From: Aptenodytes patagonicus
Lineage: Eukaryota; Chordata; Aves; Sphenisciformes; Spheniscidae
Direction: 5' to 3'
Length of the DNA: 64,000 bases
NCBI RefSeq assembly: GCF_965638725.1
Contig: NC_134949.1
Location: 16,304,951-16,368,950, forward strand
The notes beneath the pieces were generated by a model. The model ran no database searches. It saw only the letters and a list, made by a program, of their open reading frames with translations, and was not told the origin of the DNA. Within the stretch, counting starts at the first letter, position 1. The number at the start of each line of letters is the position of its first letter. Below, in pieces: positions 13,401 through 23,694 of the stretch. The position numbers were made by a program, and so were the translations under genes.

Positions 13401-16400
13401 CCTCTAAGCTCAGGGGATGCTTCTGTATTCTTCTTGGATGGCCTATCCCCCCTTCCACACTTTCTTTTTGCATTTGAGCACACTTCCTTTTTGCATTTGA
13501 GCTCAGTCACGAGTTCCCTGATTCAGCCAAACTGGCCTCCAGGACCTACTTTCTCTTGCACATTGAGGTGGACTGTTCTTGTGTTTTGAAAACATCTTTC
13601 TTGGGCTCCTTTGTCCTTCTGGTCAGCTTCCTGTGGGTTTCTGCCTACCTGTTCCCTGAACAACCCAGCATCTTCCCTACCGAAGTCCTGAAGTACTCCT
13701 TCCTCAATTACTTCAAGACTTTGAAATACTACTGGTGATACACGTAGAATTTGTTTTAATATTTTCAATAAATAATATGTTTTCTAAAAATAAAATGTAT
13801 TATGAGAGCCACCTTATAACTTGCTATTACTTTTCTAAGGATGATTCTTTTAAGAATCCCAAAGCTAACAAAAAGAAAAAAAACAGTAACAAGCATCAGA
13901 ACAAATAACTTTCAATCATTTCTTAAACTTAACGAGTTAAACAGCAGGCTTTTCTCAATCCTTTTAGGAGAATTGAGAATACTGTAAGAACTATGTTACT
14001 CACTGAGACACTGCATGATTACAAATTAGGTCACGGTGATCAACTGGAATCATATGATACCCAGTTATACTAATTGTACATTTAAGAAAACTGTATTTAT
14101 AACTGTAATACATTTCAGCTTTCTTTAACCAACTTTACAAGCCAGAAACAAAAGAAAGCCAGCGGTATGTGACTAACTCTCTTTCTGCAGGTATCAGCGA
14201 TACTGAGACCTCAGTGAATAAAAGCTCAAGTTAAGCATATTTCATAACAATAAAAGAAATATATTTGCATATATGGAATATTCATTGCCACCAGCCTACA
14301 AGAAATGTTGATAATTCATAATTATCTTCACCATTACACTAATTCTTCACCCCAAATAAATTAAAGATAGTTTAAAATAATTCTGCGGAAATTACAAAAT
14401 ATTAATCAAACCTGGTTTTGCAGCTTCTCTTCATAGGTCTGTTCCCAAGTGTTGCTCATTAGGTTTGTGCTGAAATTCTCTTCTGAAAGTTGTGTACAGT
14501 TAGAGGACCAAAAAACAGAAGAGGACAATGGACAGGCACTAAAAGCTCTTGCTATGTTGTCTTCATGATCCATACTAGAGTCAGCATATGTTAATTCTGT
14601 TACTTGTGATAACTAGACAAAACATAGTAAAGAGACATTTTATTTATCTAAAACTGTTTTGATGTAAGCATAACGTTTGAAGTAATCAAACCTTTTTATA
14701 TCTTTTACATCTCTGCACATATATCACATGCAAGAGAAAATTTTCATGTATTCTGATACGATTTTTTCATGAAAAACATATGGTAATAAGGGCTTGTTTC
14801 AGGGAAACACATAAGTACCTACTTAAGTTGAAGCATGCACACAAATGTTATCCTTAGGAGAGATGGGTATAAACACATTTTTAGCTTTAGACGTGTAGGT
14901 AAATGATCTGCTGACTTGGTTCTTGAGTAGTAAAATGAAAAATATTTTACTCCATTGAGGAGAGGACTCCAGCATGTTGTGATACCAACAATGCTATCTC
15001 AAGCAGATCAGAACACAAAGAGAAATTTGAAGGCAAAACTCATGTACTGTCACTGTATCCACAGCTACATGGAAGTAATGCCTGTAATCCAGCTTATCCA
15101 GTGAAAGCAGTACAAACTACTAATGGAGTGCAAAAGCCTTGTACATGAATTGCACAAAATCTTTGTACCACAAAACTGTACGTTTCTAGAAAGCTGAAAA
15201 TTATGAATTTTATAGCCCCTCTTTCTGCTTAATAAAGTGAAAATATCTTAATTACTTAAATCGGATATAGTTCAACTTATGACGATTTTAAAAACAGCTC
15301 TTTGCAACATACAGGCCTTAGACTTCATTTTTTGATCCATACATTAAATTAGCTTTCTGTGTGTGCACACTGCATTATCACATGTTTTGATGAACTGATA
15401 TAAATCTATCCACACAAGTGGAGGTTGAGGAGAAACTTAGCTATCATTTTGATCCATTTTTTCTGGCCATGCTAAATCTGAAATATGTCCTTTCTGTCTT
15501 CAAGAAACAGATGAAAAAGAGTCATAAAGGAAGGCTGACTTAATGTGACATCCAAAAAATTAGTGGCAGCTCATGGTGATCTTGGCTGAAACACATTAGA
15601 CAGCTAAACTTTTCACCCATACTAAGTAATTCTTCCTGACTCAAAAGAAAGGAACTTCTAACACTAGAAAACCATCTGACTTTCTCACTCTAGCAAAACA
15701 TGCTTTGGCAATGTTGGGCCAAAGCATGCTTGGCATGAATGGGCCAAGAACATACAGAACAATACTGTGCAAGCATCCCCTGCAAGCATGTTTTCCTCAG
15801 AGTCCTATCTGATATGAATAGCAGGAGTCAGTGGAGCTATATTACCAAGCAAGTCTGAGTAACCTAAACTAAGTGTCTTCTAACAGATTTACTAACTTGG
15901 TTGGGTTTTTTTGTTCGGTTAGTTTTTTTACACAACAGTGGAATGGGTCATAAAAAAAAGCCTAAATTGCATCTAGAGAATGTTTTTCACTGTAACCTCA
16001 ATAAGTGTATGAACTTCCCAATTGTATCCACTGAGACTTGTACTTAAGTTCCTCTTAAAGACTCACTTCTGTCTATGCTTCTCACGTCATCATTTCACAT
16101 TTCTGCGTATTGTTTTTAATTTACCTGCTGTTGCCTCGGTCTCTTTCCCATAATCTCTGTCCTTTTTAACTAGCTTAGAGCACAGATACTCTTAAGTATT
16201 TTGGAAAATGCCTAAAACAAGGTGAGCCTTTCAAGAAACGTGTAAGAAATAGCAGGAACAAATATAAAATATGACTGACAAATAACATATCAGTATAGCC
16301 TTAAAGAGGAAAACTTCACATGTTTCAGTATCCATGAGATTTGGTCACTCTTTGAAAAATCACTTAAAAATAGTCATTGCTGCACATTTTTAGCTTTACA

Positions 16401-19400
16401 TCAATGAGAAAAATAAACTTACTTACATTATGCTGGTATTTTACTTTCTCTGAAAGATGCTGCCTTCTGCTGTCCAATACTTGCTCTTGTAACCTTGTAA
16501 AATGAATAAAAACAGCCCATGAAATACAAGATACAAGAGCTGTAAGATTAAAAACATTCTGAGTATTAATTTCAAAATATTTTAAGAATATTTTTCCTCA
16601 CATCTTAAAAAGGCCTGATTCTTAAGCAGTTATGAGCAGCCAGTGTGTGAGTCAGTCACTTTAGGGTGTCTGAAGTTGGATGAGAAAACAGTGTAAGTGG
16701 AAAATGCTGTTTGAATAGCCTGCTGTGTGAGATAAACTTAGTGTATGTACCTGATATGAGTAAAGAAATGTTATTTTTTTAAAAAAATCTCTCCGCTTCA
16801 TGTACAGTTTTTTATTTAGAATACATTTATTTACTCTCTCATAGTAAGAGTATCACTGGAATGCCAGGAGTGATTGTGAAACCTCTTCATCTTAGAATGG
16901 TATATTTACATTTACTTAATACCCCAAATATAAGAACATCATGAAATACCTTTTCCAGAACTTCATTATAGCTTAACTACTGCCACTTTTATAAAAGTAC
17001 CTGTTCTGGATGTCATCTAAGTTTGACGTAAGTTGTGTACATAGTGGTGACATGGGAAGCTCTATGTTGTGCCTCCTAACAGGTATTTTTACATCTTCAG
17101 TGATATCAATGTGGACTGGCTTCCTGATGTTCTCTGCAATGAAAGTATTTGGAATGTCAGTGCTGGGCTTGGAGAAAGTTTTGAGCTTCGTGAATTTTCA
17201 TTAGAGTACAAAAGCTGTTGTTTTAGGTTTCTTAATCCATTTAAAGCCATATTTTTGCTTTCTTTGTTACTAGCAATGCAATAACTCTATTCTAAATGGC
17301 ATTATAGTATGAAATTATTTACGGTCAGCTGCTGTGTGTAGACAGGCTCTGTTGCCCTCCTCAGTCACCTTCTAATCTTCCTGAGCATAGGACAACAAAT
17401 TCTCCACAATCTGGTTTATGAATATGTCACAGAGGATAAGAGTTAGGACTCAAGTTATAGAGGTGTTTTTAGGAGCTTAATAATGGAATTTAAGAAAGAT
17501 ACTCTGGGTAGAACTGACAGACTATTCCAAATGCCCCCCAAAAGTTATGAAAAAGGGCATGGAATACAAATGGATGCATTCAATGGCAAAGGGAAAAAGA
17601 AATGGATGTAGAATAAAATTAACGGATGGAATGAGAAAGGTGCATAAGTGTACAAGGCTTTGAAGGTGAAGTAGGCAGTAGCCAAAGTTATTTGGTTCCT
17701 CTTATGTCCTGACTTTTTATTCAATCATAATTTTTGTATTTACTTACAAATTTTTATTTTAAAAATAAAACAACACTTATTTGAGCATTAAGTTATAAGT
17801 GGAAGAGCAAGAACTAAAATAATAGCAGTAATAGTTAAGGATAACTGATACTGTTAACTGTGGAGTCAGAACACTGTCACACTAAACTCACCGGTGTTGT
17901 CTTTTTTGGTTGATATCTGGTTAACAACATACAGATTGAGGAGATCTAAACTGACTGCTGAACTTTTAGGAGATGATACTCCCAGAAGCTTCATCTTTGA
18001 TTTAAGTTTCTTCTTTTCAAAGAATTCCTAATTTTTTTAAAAGAGAGAATAAGTTTTTGACAGAAGCTTCAACAACATATTAGCAGCATATATAATTCTT
18101 AGTAAACAATTCCTAATAATAAAAGCACATGATTAAATCTCTCTGAATTCTCACACCCTGTCTACTATTATTTAGTTTATTTTCATTTCCTTGAAAAAGA
18201 CTGCAAGTATAATTTGGTCATATTCGAAATAAATCACTGTTGTCTTAATGCCAAAAACTTCGTCCTCAAACAGTCATGCCTCAAACTTTGTGTATGATCG
18301 TTAAAGATATTTCTTTAAACTAAAAGACAGACCAAAATGCTGCAAGGAAAAAGTCTTAAAAAAATTTAAACTTGGGCTTTTTAGGCAGCTTGTAAGCTAG
18401 TAGGCAAATAAATCAACAAGATTACATACACACGGCCATCTATAATGACACAAAGAATTTATTGTTCTCCAAATTTGTCTTTCTCGACACAGAAAATAGT
18501 CTTGTGACAAAAAAAAAAAAGAGAAAAAGCTAAAGAAGAAAAATCTCTAAGGCTGGGACTTCAGAAAGGCTTTTTATCACAAGGAATAAAAAGAGATATG
18601 ACTGACACTTTGAATATATCAGGCAGATAATTATGGAAAATTTAGGAAATAAAAATCTCCATTTTGTAGGATACTATTAATAATCATCCTAAAATCATTA
18701 GCATCAAGCACAGCAGATGAATAAATAAAAACAGTATGATTTCTTGATTTTAACCACAAGAAGGATATTGAAAACTGAAGGCTATGCCAAAACACAAAAT
18801 AGCACTGGCTTTTCTTCTGAAATGCAATTCCTCTTGTGATTGCAGGTTACATGTAACTAATATACCCAACATGTTCATTGGTAACTATTTTCCAGTATAA
18901 TTTATTATATCACAATCTTTAGCTTTCTAGGATATTATCATCTATGGAAAATACCTGTTCTTCAGTTAAAAAGAATATCTGTAGTAAGGTAAATTCAGCC
19001 TATGTACAAATCAACACTTGAAAGTTCATATTGCTTTGGAGTCCACACCCCCAAAATGCAGTGTCCCTTCACTGTCCCAGATATTTTTCTTCCCATCACC
19101 TCTAAATTACTAAATTACTATTAATTGTGTAATAGCAATTACAAAATTACCACTGTGTTTAGTAATTTAGTACTAAATTACTAAAAACAATCCTGTCTTA
19201 GATCATTTTCTGTTTTCTCTCCTCCACTGAAGCAAATTACATAGTTGTAATGTAAATTATGTGGCTTAGAACAATAAATCCCTAAGAAAACAGATATTTT
19301 GAGAACTCGCAGGCCTCCAGGAGACTGGGAAAGCAATGGGGGCAACAAGCTGCTGGTTGGTCCCACATTCCCTTAGATAAAGGTTTTCATTTCAGAGATT

Positions 19401-21964
19401 GTCTCCGTACTGTCAGCCTGTTTTTCCTCCTCCTGTATATGCCAGTGCATCTGCTCTGGGCATTGGGGGGTCACAGCTTCGGTGGTGGAGTTTCCCTATA
19501 CTGTCTCTTTTTTCCCAGCTGCTGAGGAGGAAACTGACTTCTCTTACTATGGTTATATCTATCTTCTCTTACTGTTTTCTTTCTCTTTCCTGTTTGAAAT
19601 GTCTTCTGCTATGCCAGGGATAAATTTAATTCTATTATTTCACTTTCAGATTCAAAATACAAATAAGCTGGCCTACTTTTGCAAATGCCAGCATAAAGTA
19701 CTTCAATGAGCCTAACATTCTTTTATGTAGCCCAGAAAAATAGCTGTGTAAGTGTTAGGCTAGCTGACCACATGGTTGTCACTGTGAGGCTTCAAGCAAT
19801 CCTGTGTGTCAGCACATACCAACAAAATATAGTAACAGAAGTAATTCAGTAAAACTTAAACTGGGCACATTCATTCATTCATTCATGCCTTCTCCTACTC
19901 CCTCCTCTTCCTGCTGGAATTCAGTGTAGTAAACCTAGAACAAGACTTCTGCCCTAAAAGTTACATGCAGTCACACATTACAACTGTTATGCTACAGTTT
20001 TGAGTCTTACTCCAAATGCTTTGAAAGCTTTTCCTAAGTGAATCAACTAAAGCATTTATATAACAATTTAAAATCCAAGATGGCTAGAACTGTTTACCTT
20101 TTGCTTTCTCCTTTCCTGCTTTAATATGATTCTGCTTCTGAAAGATGCAAATAATTATTGTTTTAATTGTAAAAGTATAATCTTGAGTTGTGGCTTGAAT
20201 TTCTCATCAACGGTATTGAGAATTTAGGACGCAAATATGTTGTGTTATGTTATGTTATGTTATGTTTTATGTTATGTTATAATGGATCAAACTTTCAGGT
20301 AGTAAAGTCAACATATCTCTGTTGAAGTCACTTTGATCGTGGTTTATTCAGGTAAGGATAGGACCTCATTCTATCTTAGGGCTACCAAATACATTGAACA
20401 TTCAGAAGGAAAAGCTTTTAGGCATTTCACCTGTAATGCAACTTTTCATCACTTCTTAATTTCTTAAAACATTATAAGAAATCTTTGTCAATATATTCAT
20501 TTCTCCTTTTTTTTTTTTTTGTCATGCTGCAACATAGTTACAAAACCATATTAGCAAAGAAAACAAAGGAGCACAGTATCAGTTTCTACCTTTTGGGACT
20601 TGACAGAATATTGTGAACATTTTGTAAAAAAGGTAAGAACAATAGATTGTCACTACAAGTTTTATCGAGTTGCTGTTGCTTGTGCAATATAGGAGACAGT
20701 TATACCTTAAACTACATATCTCACCTGTTAAACATAGTCTTAAATGAATTGCCTACAGGACATGGTGCATAAAATTGGAGCCCTGGGTCACTGCTGTGAG
20801 CAGGGTGAGCATGGCTGCAATCCTTGGGTCAGTAAGATTTTTTTATTGAGAGTTAGAAATATGGAGTACCTCCTTCGAATTACTTTTTTTTTTTTTACTG
20901 TGCTTAAAGTTAGAACACACTTTCTAAACATAGGCACATTACAGTTATATTTGCAGTGGGTAGAAGCCCCAGTAATGGATATTTTTTCTGACACCTAAAA
21001 TGCAAATCCCAGACTCACCCAAGGAATCCTGACAGATAATTAACAGCAGCAGAAAGCAGCAGGAAGGTTTGCTATTTGCTAAGTGAATGCAATACTCCTA
21101 CATGCTGCTTTTTCTTACAGGCAGAATAGTATGATAGACAGGCATTTAGGACAAAGTTGGGGTTGGTTTTTTTTTTTTCCAAACTGAAGCTCTCCCTTCC
21201 CCCTGCTTCACATCAGCAACTTTCAGAAACCTCATTTTGCTGGGAAGACTTCCAGATGGGTAAGGCATTATTTTAGTTTGATTCTGCAAAGAGTCAGGAT
21301 GATTATAAAGCTGTGTTTAGCAAAGCTACTTTCAAATGGCTGACAAAATCTGTGGGGTTTAAATTTCTAGTAGATAGGCAGATGGCACAGCAGCTAAAGA
21401 AACTGAGCATTATCCTTTTTTTTTAATGTTACAACTCGGTGATTATTTTACTATTTCAGTGAATCTCAATAACTGTACATCTTTTTCCCCAAATGGTAAT
21501 CACTGCCATTCACGAGAGCGTGAGGAAAGGCCCAGGCGGGACAGCCTCACCCAGCCCCAGTCTGCAGAGAGATACTAGGCCCAAACATGACCCACCCTGC
21601 CTGGTGTGGGAGGGCATCTGCATCTCCTCACACAGTCTGGTTCAGGAGGGGACACTGGGGCTGTCACACACACCATGGCCTGCTGGTCTGTGAGGGGACA
21701 TCAGGCCTGAAATACACACTGTGGCCCTGCCATTCTGTGAGGGGACACCGGGGCTGTCTCAGACACCATGGCTATGTGCGGTCTGTGAGGGAACACCAGG
21801 GCTGTCTCATGCACCATGGCTGTGCCCAGTCTGTGGGGGGACACCAGGGCTGTCACAGGCACCATGGCTGCACCTGGTCTGTGAGGGGACACTAGCTCAG
21901 CATGTAGCCATTTCTGGCAGCCTTTCAAGGGTTTCACTCACCGGCTGCCACCAACCCAGTTCAT
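3770..21964 (-). CDS. REDIC1: REDIC1 (C12orf40), regulator of DNA class I crossover intermediates 1; 13 coding exons
   Basis: Vertebrate meiotic protein that binds branched DNA and supports class I crossovers with the ZMM factors (family knowledge). Coding exons in transcript order: 21964-21942, 20137-20098, 18027-17892, 17133-17001, 16493-16427, 14612-14412, 11333-11227, 8600-8068, 7829-7757, 7071-7011, 6453-6387, 5066-4984, 4441-3770. Every junction has AG/GT borders and all phases join without a stop, giving 2196 bases, about 731 residues; I recall the human protein as about 650. Residues 1-66 match the conserved N-terminus (MNWVGGS..., KQERRKQK, LKSKMKLLGV). The middle is rich in Ser, Asn, Asp and Glu and looks disordered. 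The C-terminus (EAEYLSLAGRRTLEVLNYID) is conserved. No catalytic motif is seen. It runs head to head with ABCD2, as in mammals. The starts of exons 10 and 13 are the least certain borders. Confidence 0.9.
4984..5066 (-). CDS. REDIC1: REDIC1 exon 12
   Basis: An 83-base exon with acceptor TTTTTCAG and donor ATG|GTGAAT. It starts in phase 1 (G|AT makes Asp) and ends in phase 0. It encodes a Ser-rich segment beginning DVESSLSSQSPGYSP, which I recognise as REDIC1-like. Confidence 0.85.
5352..5492 (+). mobile_element. CR1 LINE 3' end fragment
   Basis: Plus-strand CR1 tail (GAGCAACCTGCTCTAG..., CCCTTCCAACCCAAAC) ending in ATTCTATGATTCTATGA, the typical CR1 terminal repeat. It lies in REDIC1 intron 12's upstream neighbour (between exons 11 and 12), antisense to the gene. 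It includes a local duplication of a GATGGAC phrase. Confidence 0.85.
5823..5882 (+). repeat. Interstitial telomere repeat, (TTAGGG)10
   Basis: Ten perfect tandem copies of the vertebrate telomere hexamer with no interruption, in the REDIC1 intron between exons 11 and 12. The flanks are not subtelomeric-looking. A short perfect tract of this kind is usually explained by telomere repeats added during repair of a double-strand break. Its perfection suggests a recent origin. Confidence 0.95.
6387..6453 (-). CDS. REDIC1: REDIC1 exon 11
   Basis: A 67-base exon with acceptor TTTTTAAAAG and donor AAGG|GTTAGT, encoding FTTAQEKEYKFGVSSNLHEM plus two residues. It ends in phase 1, which fits exon 12. 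A stronger-looking GTGAGT inside the exon (donor at 6417-6416) would end it in phase 0 and could join exon 13 directly in frame. Confidence 0.8.
7011..7071 (-). CDS. REDIC1: REDIC1 exon 10
   Basis: A 61-base exon (acceptor CATCCCTCAG, donor GAAGAG|GTAACT) encoding SDDEAVKESAWRQNQLFGFEE. The frame stays open upstream to another AG at 7118-7117, which would start the exon at 7116 and add 15 residues in frame. That upstream site has a poor pyrimidine tract, so 7071 is preferred. Confidence 0.75.
7757..7829 (-). CDS. REDIC1: REDIC1 exon 9
   Basis: A 73-base exon with acceptor TTTATTTTAG and strong donor AAAG|GTGAGT. It starts with two bases completing a codon from exon 8 and ends in phase 2. It encodes a basic, polar segment (ETFAYHHDQRINLKENVQNY) ending in a lysine run from an A8 tract. 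Confidence 0.82.
8068..8600 (-). CDS. REDIC1: REDIC1 exon 8 (large central exon)
   Basis: A 533-base exon with acceptor CCAACCACAG and donor ATTG|GTGAGT. It encodes about 178 residues, polar and Ser/Asn-rich, with no predicted folded domain that I can name. The first codon is completed from exon 7 (AG|G, Arg), giving RLDYMNSVRNNPVIMTSNES. Confidence 0.9.
11227..11333 (-). CDS. REDIC1: REDIC1 exon 7
   Basis: A 107-base exon with acceptor TTTTCTCAG and donor CATAG|GTAAGC. It encodes PGNSSDQDPWITKPPSQCIF and onward to VPQELFKPLH, a stretch I recognise as typical of REDIC1. Confidence 0.88.
11619..13740 (-). mobile_element. Old CR1 LINE copy, about 2.1 kb, in REDIC1 intron 6
   Basis: Read on the minus strand it covers the CR1 ORF2 linker after the endonuclease (KEDFYRHVISKRK, LLNRVDDLVTKDMEKSE), reverse-transcriptase remnants (YLDF-KAFDKVSH-like, near 12720-12680), the FNTEKYKALHLGRNNP block near 12350, and the 3' end at about 11620. 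Many frameshifts and stops break it, so it is a dead copy. It is in the same orientation as REDIC1. Confidence 0.85.
14412..14612 (-). CDS. REDIC1: REDIC1 exon 6
   Basis: A 201-base exon in phase 0 at both ends (acceptor TTTGTCTAG, donor CAG|GTTTGA), encoding 67 residues from LSQVTELTYADSSMDHED to NTWEQTYEEKLQNQ. Because it is a multiple of three it could be skipped without a frameshift. Confidence 0.88.
15699..15728. repeat. Short inverted repeat
   Basis: Perfect 11-base arms CATGCTTTGGC and GCCAAAGCATG separated by 8 bases, able to form a hairpin. It sits in a REDIC1 intron and has no known role. Confidence 0.6.
16427..16493 (-). CDS. REDIC1: REDIC1 exon 5
   Basis: A 67-base exon with acceptor TTTTACAAG and donor AAT|GTAAGT. 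One leading base completes an Arg codon from exon 4. It encodes LQEQVLDSRRQHLSEKVKYQ and two more residues. Confidence 0.85.
17001..17133 (-). CDS. REDIC1: REDIC1 exon 4
   Basis: A 133-base exon with acceptor TTCATTGCAG and donor AACAG|GTACTT, encoding ENIRKPVHIDITEDVKIPVR and the conserved ELPMSP motif, then DDIQN. The match in order and spacing to the mammalian protein is clear. Confidence 0.9.
17892..18027 (-). CDS. REDIC1: REDIC1 exon 3 (conserved N-terminal block)
   Basis: A 136-base exon with acceptor AAAAAATTAG and donor ACCG|GTGAGT. It encodes FFEKKKLKSKMKLLGVSSP, then VSLDLLNLYVVNQIS. This is the best-conserved part of the family and the main reason for the gene name. Confidence 0.93.
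19158..19185. repeat. Perfect 28-bp palindrome
   Basis: TTTAGTAATTTAGT is followed at once by its exact complement, with no loop. A related CTAAATTACTAAATTACTA stands at 19102-19120, so the two could also pair with each other. It lies in REDIC1 intron 2. Confidence 0.85.
20098..20137 (-). CDS. REDIC1: REDIC1 exon 2
   Basis: A 40-base exon with acceptor CATCTTTCAG and donor AAAAG|GTAAAC, encoding SRIILKQERRKQK after one base that completes Arg from exon 1. It is very basic and belongs to the conserved N-terminus. Confidence 0.9.
20245..20280. repeat. (TTATG)n microsatellite
   Basis: About seven units of a TTATG pentamer with one interruption (TTTTATG), in REDIC1 intron 1 just upstream of exon 2. 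Confidence 0.8.
21636..21892. repeat. 46-48-bp minisatellite, about six units
   Basis: Units share (G)TCTGTGAGGGGACACCAGGG followed by CTGTC-CA-ACACCATGGC. The GAGGGG landmark recurs at 21646, 21692, 21739, 21787, 21835 and 21883, so the last units are exactly 48 bases. Because 48 is a multiple of three, open frames with a 16-residue repeat appear; they are by-products. The array ends about 50 bases from the REDIC1 exon 1 splice donor, inside intron 1. Confidence 0.9.
21942..21964 (-). CDS. REDIC1: REDIC1 exon 1 (start codon exon)
   Basis: A 23-base coding part: ATG at 21964-21962, encoding MNWVGGS and the first two bases of Arg, then donor CG|GTGAGT. Joining to exon 2 gives MNWVGGSRSRIILKQ, matching the known REDIC1 N-terminus. 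It was too short to find as an open frame and was located by searching for that start. Confidence 0.92.
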
Positions 21965-22877
21965 TTTCTGCTGCTGAGGAAGGAGGGAGGGCTGCCGTGT
22001 GTAGTGCTGGGGATGGAGAGGGGAGGCAATGGCCACCACAGGGACAGTTTGCCGCCTCCTGGCAGGGCCACAGGGCCCTCCTGCAGGGACTCCTCCTCCC
22101 TGGGAGCGCCAAGGCAGCTGCTCTCTATGCCCCCAGGCTGCCCAGTGATGGCAGAGAAGAGGGAGAGGGTGATACAGGGACAGACAGCAAAAGGAGAAGG
22201 ATGCAGAAAGCCAAGCTGGGCAGGCTGGTGGGGAGGAGGTGATGCTCTGGTTGCTGCCACCCTTCTTCTACTACTAGCATTTCCATACAGGCTGCTGCCA
22301 GAAGCCATTGCCCTTTTGCAAGGGAATCGCAAACCTCTTGCTGTCCCAAGTGAATCAAATTCACAGTTATTGGAGTGGGTTACAAACCTATTGATGTTTT
22401 GTCTTTCAGGCCCAGCTTGTCACTGCTGCAGTCACCATAATTTTTAGGGCAAGAGAGAAGCACCTTCCTCCCCATCCTGCTCTTCCTCGGATATTTTAGG
22501 GGCAATGGGGGAATCAATGAGCATTTTCTACTAGTAGGCGTCGTTGCCCTTGGAGCTGCCTGATGAGCTTTTGCGCGTAAATAGCGACAAACCCTTGAGG
22601 AGGGGCGCAGAGCTGCAGGAGCTCCCTGTGCTCCCAGGGCATCTCCACAGCAACTCAGCTCCCCTCGCTCCTTTCCCTGTGACTCACTGCCATCATTGCA
22701 GCAAGTGAAGGCACCCGTTTACAAAACCACCGTTAAAATTCTATATAAATCTTTTCCTGCAGTGTTTGCTTACTGAGTTATCTTTAGCCTAACATTTTTC
22801 AGGGTACCAATGCTCAATTGTCATTAGTACAACAATGTGGAGAGTGCTCAGAGCAGATATTAGGAGCCTAATATTAA
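21965..22877 (-). promoter_or_regulatory. REDIC1 5' UTR and probable promoter region
   Basis: Moderately GC-rich DNA directly upstream of the REDIC1 start. I see no convincing TATA box and few CpG, so it is not a strong CpG island, unlike ABCD2. Overlapping open frames on both strands here have no family match. The promoter assignment is from position only. Confidence 0.4.
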
Positions 22878-23030
22878 AAATGACCCCTCTCAGTAAAGAA
22901 ATGCTTCCTAATGTCCAGCCTAAACCTCCTCTGGTGCAGCTTTGAACTGTTCCCACGCATCCTATCACTGGATACCGGGGAGAAGAGGTCAGCACTTCCC
23001 TCAAGCTCCTTGCTGTGTATAGGCAAGACT
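22878..23030 (-). mobile_element. CR1 LINE fragment
   Basis: Read on the minus strand it encodes the CR1 phrase around [20 protein letters not shown]. It lacks the CR1 3' end, which is unusual because CR1 copies normally lose the 5' side, so it was cut after insertion. It overlaps in element coordinates with the plus-strand copy that follows, so the two are separate insertions. Confidence 0.75.
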
Positions 23031-23134
23031 AAAATTAGGAGCACCATGAGATATGTTGCAATAGAAGCTGGCCTTGCAACACAGGTGAGTCCCAAGAGAT
23101 AGGATGTGGTACTTGGGACACAGATGCTTGAGTT

Positions 23135-23694
23135 CCCAAATTTAGCATTAGTGCGGCCTCACCTTGAGTACTGTGTGCAGTTCTGGGCCCCACAATTTAA
23201 GAAGGATGTGAAGGTCCTTGAATGCCTCCAGAGGAGGGCAACAAAGCTGGTGAGAGGGCTGGAAGGCATGTCCTGTGAGGAGTGGCTGAAGACTTTGGGC
23301 TTGTCTAGTTTGGAGAAAAGGAGGGTGAAGGGCGACCTCATTGCTCTCTACAGCTTCCTGAGGAGGGGAAGTGGAGAGGGAGGTGCTGAGCTCTTCTCCC
23401 TGGGATCCAGGGATAGGATGTGTGGGAATGGTTCAAAGCTGCACCAGGGGAGGTTCAGACTGGACATGAGGAAGCATTTCTTTACTAGAGGGTGGTCAAA
23501 CACTGGAACGGGCTTCCTAGAGAGGTGGCCGATGCCCCAAGCCTGTCAGTGTTTAAGAGGCATTTGGACAATGCCCTTAATAACATGCTTTAACTTTTGG
23601 TCAGCCCTGAAGTGGTCAGGCAGTTGGACTAGGTGATCGTTGTAGGTCCCTTCCAACTGAAATAATCTAGTCTAGTCTAGTCTAGTCTAGTCTA
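23135..23694 (+). mobile_element. CR1 LINE 3' copy with (TCTAG)n tail
   Basis: Encodes the C-terminal part of CR1 ORF2 ([43 protein letters not shown]), with a frameshift after KHFFTR near 23490. The 3' end (GGTCCCTTCCAACTGA) is followed by five and a half TCTAG units at 23666-23694 in place of the usual ATTCTATG tail. Confidence 0.88.

Noticed and set aside
21721-22242. 173-codon frame with a 16-residue repeat (CEGTPGLSQ...)
   Set aside because: The repeat comes from the 48-bp minisatellite, and the frame overlaps REDIC1 exon 1 on the other strand. No family support.
23106-23636. 176-codon frame as a host gene
   Set aside because: It is the C-terminal part of CR1 ORF2 with a frameshift, not a host gene.
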